Source: Streptomyces sp. MA5143a
Lineage (GTDB): Bacteria; Actinomycetota; Actinomycetes; Streptomycetales; Streptomycetaceae
Assembly (NCBI RefSeq): GCF_900290235.1
Contig: NZ_OLMK01000045.1
Coordinates: 1 to 41,235, forward strand
DNA: 41,235 nt
Direction of reading: 5' to 3'
Position numbers and translations under genes: made by a program. The notes beneath the pieces were generated by a model. It saw nothing but the letters and a program-made list of their open reading frames with translations. It did not search any database and was not told the origin of the DNA. This document shows positions 38,950 through 41,235 of the stretch, piece by piece (position 1 is the stretch's first letter; each line of letters opens with the position of its first letter).

Positions 38950-41235
38950 TCAGGCGGGCACGCGCACCCCCGGTTCGCCCGCCAGGTTCTCGATCATCCG
39001 GCGGGTGCTCGGCCCCACCACCGCGGCCCATTCCCGCGGTGTGCCGCTGAGCCAGCCCGCCACCAGCTCCGCGAAGCCGGGGAGGTGACGGGCGAGGTCG
39101 ACGAGCGCCCAATCGAAACGGGTCGCCCCTTCGGGCGTACGGACGAGGAGCCGGCCGACCCGGTGCACCAGCTCCCCGGTGTCCGCGGCGTGCGCCTCGG
39201 TGCCGCGGCCGGTGGGGACGCGGGAGGCGGCCACGGCCCGCAGCAGCGTGTCCAGGACGGACGGGTCGCGCTCGGTCGCCATCAGCAGGTCGAGGAACTC
39301 ACGGCGCAGCGGCCCGGAGGCGGCGGTGCCCGGCTCGGCGAACACGGTCGCGAGGGCCGCCCGCACCTGGACGGGCCCGTCGACGATGAGCCCGCTGATC
39401 AGCGGAAACAGTACGGCGCGGGTCCCCGGGCCGTGCTCCAGCCGCCGTTCGACGTACGCGGCGGCATGTCCGGCCGTCTCCGGGCGCAGCTCCACGATCT
39501 CCCGTACGAGGCCGCTGACGCGCCGGGCGAGCGCGGGAGTGGTGATCTCGGCGAGGGTGCGCAGGGCCCCGCCGTCGGCGCCGGGTGCCCGCAGCCGGGT
39601 GCGGAAGGCGTCCAGCACGGGGTCGGGGTGGCTGGGCAGGGCGGCGACCAGCGCGCCTGCGGGCAGCTGCGGGTCACCCGCCGCGAACCGCTCCAGCGCC
39701 CGCGGAAGGTATCGGGCCCTGGTTCCCGGGTCGCGGACGAGCAGCGCGAGCGCTCCGCCGTGCAGGGTGAGGTCGGCGGGGCGGGCCAGCAGGGTGAGGG
39801 CGGCGTGGCGGAGCAGTTCGCGGTCGGCGTCCGTGCGCGTGTGGGGCGCCGACCGCAGCGCGTACGCCAGGGCCGCCACCCGTCGCGCCGGACGCTCGTC
39901 GTGCGCCCACCGGTCCACGGCCCGGCACACGGCCGACGGCTCCTCCTCTGCCAGTACGGCGAGCAGCTCGTCCGCGCGCCGGTGCGCGCTGTCCACGAGC
40001 GTCTCCGTCAGGTCGTCGAGGGCCCCGCTCCGGTGGGTGTGCAGCAGTGCCTGCGCGGCTGTGGCCACGGTGGCGTCGGGCGTGGCGACCAGCGGGGTGT
40101 TGTCGTGGAACCAACGGGTCAGATGCGGGGGCACGCCGGTCGGGTCGGCGGCGAGGAGGCGGGAGACCGCGTCCAGGTAGCGCGGACCCTCGCCGGTGGC
40201 CGGGTCGGCGACGACGAGGCGTCGCAGCAGGTCGAACCGTTCCGGCTCGGGCAGCGGCAGCGATTCCCAGAAGCCGGGCCCGAACTCCTCGGGTACGCAC
40301 CTGCCCTGGGTCCGCCAGGCCCCGATCCGCTCGGCGAGGAACCGCAGGACCCTGGTGTACGGGCTCGCGTCGGGCACCCTCAGCAGGACGTCGGCGAGGA
40401 GATGGGTGGCCCACCAGGTCGGGTCGTCGGGTGCCGTACGGCCCGGCGGGAGCAGCGCGTCCAGGGCGTCCAGCAACTCCTCCAGCCGCCCGGCGAGTTC
40501 GGTCGGCCCCTGCTGACGGCCGAGGAGCAGCAGGGCGTGGACGACGGGGCCGATGCGGTGGCGGGGCACCGGGAGGTTGCGCGTGGCCCGGCGTGCCTGG
40601 CGGCGGACGCGGGCCTCGGACGGCATGGTGCCCCAGCCGCGGCGGGCCTCGTCCTGCGCGATCCAGCCCCGGTGCACCAGCGCGTGCAGGGCGGCGTCGA
40701 GGTCCAGGTGGGCGCCCTGGATCCAGTCGGCCAGCTCCTCGTGCGCGAAACGGTAGCCCTCGCCCGCCGGGACGAGCAGCCCCTCCGTGAGCACGGCCGA
40801 GGCCCAGCCGACGGTACCGCCGAGCCGCTCTCCCGGCACCGGACCCCAGGGGAACACCGCCTCGAACGCCGCCCGGCCCAGCTCGCCCTGCCCGGGCCCC
40901 AGACACCGCCGCGCCGCCTCGTGCACCTGCCCGGAGACCTGTGCCGCGAGCCGCCGTACGGCCGTCCCCCGCATCCCGTTCGCCGCGGCGAGCCGTACGG
41001 CGATGCGCAGGCACATGAGGTCGAGATAGGCGCCGAGCACCTCGTCGCGGTCCGGCGCCGACGCCCGGCCCGGTCGCTCCTCGCCCCGGCCGCGCACCCG
41101 CGTCCGCCCCGGCTCCTCCGCGCCCCCGCCGCCTCCACACACGTCGGCGCCCGCGCCCGCCGAGGCACCCGCGCCCCCCGACGCGCCCCCGCCCATGCCC
41201 GCGGGGCCGTCCGTGCCGTCCGTGCCGTCCGTGCC
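38950..41235 (-). CDS. C-terminal part of a large helical protein, possibly STAND/NACHT NTPase (partial)
   Basis: The frame is open from the stop at 38950 to the right edge, so the N-terminus lies outside the window; an ATG at 41196 is only internal. The visible part (about 760 residues) begins with low-complexity Gly/Ala sequence. It contains YRFAHEELADWIQGAHL, which resembles the winged-helix end of STAND/NACHT-type ATPases (F-x-H-E motif). It continues as several hundred residues of Leu/Ala-rich helices, likely HEAT or similar repeats. Such proteins act as sensors or signalling scaffolds, sometimes with an N-terminal protease or effector. Without the N-terminus the nucleotide-binding domain cannot be seen. 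Confidence 0.75.
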   Translation of the reverse strand, partial: GTDGTDGTDGPAGMGGGASGGAGASAGAGADVCGGGGGAEEPGRTRVRGRGEERPGRASAPDRDEVLGAYLDLMCLRIAVRLAAANGMRGTAVRRLAAQVSGQVHEAARRCLGPGQGELGRAAFEAVFPWGPVPGERLGGTVGWASAVLTEGLLVPAGEGYRFAHEELADWIQGAHLDLDAALHALVHRGWIAQDEARRGWGTMPSEARVRRQARRATRNLPVPRHRIGPVVHALLLLGRQQGPTELAGRLEELLDALDALLPPGRTAPDDPTWWATHLLADVLLRVPDASPYTRVLRFLAERIGAWRTQGRCVPEEFGPGFWESLPLPEPERFDLLRRLVVADPATGEGPRYLDAVSRLLAADPTGVPPHLTRWFHDNTPLVATPDATVATAAQALLHTHRSGALDDLTETLVDSAHRRADELLAVLAEEEPSAVCRAVDRWAHDERPARRVAALAYALRSAPHTRTDADRELLRHAALTLLARPADLTLHGGALALLVRDPGTRARYLPRALERFAAGDPQLPAGALVAALPSHPDPVLDAFRTRLRAPGADGGALRTLAEITTPALARRVSGLVREIVELRPETAGHAAAYVERRLEHGPGTRAVLFPLISGLIVDGPVQVRAALATVFAEPGTAASGPLRREFLDLLMATERDPSVLDTLLRAVAASRVPTGRGTEAHAADTGELVHRVGRLLVRTPEGATRFDWALVDLARHLPGFAELVAGWLSGTPREWAAVVGPSTRRMIENLAGEPGVRVPA
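41206..41235. repeat. 9-base tandem repeat at right edge
   Basis: GCCGTCCGT occurs three times in a row (41206-41232) and continues past the edge. It encodes repeated Gly-Thr-Asp on the minus strand inside the partial protein, probably a linker. Confidence 0.85.

Overview
The window is high-GC actinobacterial chromosome, almost certainly Streptomyces or a close relative. The grounds are very high third-position GC, GTG/TTG starts, and the order rnj-dapA-thyX-dapB-M16 protease-pnp-rpsO followed by an ESX (type VII secretion) locus and ribF. From memory, unchecked, this resembles the S. coelicolor SCO57xx region. No tRNA, rRNA, CRISPR array, integrase or insertion sequence was seen.

Region 1 (about 0.1-10.2 kb, mostly minus strand) is housekeeping: RNase J, DapA, ThyX, a small membrane protein (+), a TPR-like membrane protein, DapB, an M16 zinc protease translationally coupled to PNPase, and ribosomal protein S15. 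RNA structures include a 17-bp hairpin abutting the RNase J ribosome-binding site, a two-stem leader before rpsO, and a hairpin between rpsO and pnp.

Region 2 (10.4-33.7 kb) is the ESX locus. Core machinery is eccD (-), eccC (+), esxB-esxA (-), mycP (-), eccB (-) and eccE (+), plus a 288-aa unknown coupled to eccE and a DUF397-like protein. Between eccC and esxA lies about 10.8 kb of accessory genes: a PE/PPE-like pair of export candidates, a second mycosin, and two homologous three-gene modules arranged tail to tail. Each module encodes a partner of about 142 aa, a WXG-type cargo of about 780 aa with a Gly/Ala-rich hydrophobic hairpin near its C-terminus, and a lipoprotein with four matched cysteines. 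Module A and the adjoining DNA (about 17.2-23.0 kb) have visibly lower GC than their surroundings; module B does not. I read the modules as ESX-exported cargo with a chaperone-like partner and a surface lipoprotein that is either an immunity factor or a receptor. This is the best candidate for an undescribed system here.

Region 3 (34.1-41.2 kb) holds a 1219-aa protein with a long Pro/Gly/Ala-rich, repeat-bearing N-terminus and a MinD/ParA-type ATPase domain, then ribF (-), then the C-terminal part of a large helical protein (-) running off the right edge.

Most converging genes are separated by strong perfect hairpins that can serve as bidirectional terminators (4637-4682, 28348-28386, 37821-37863).
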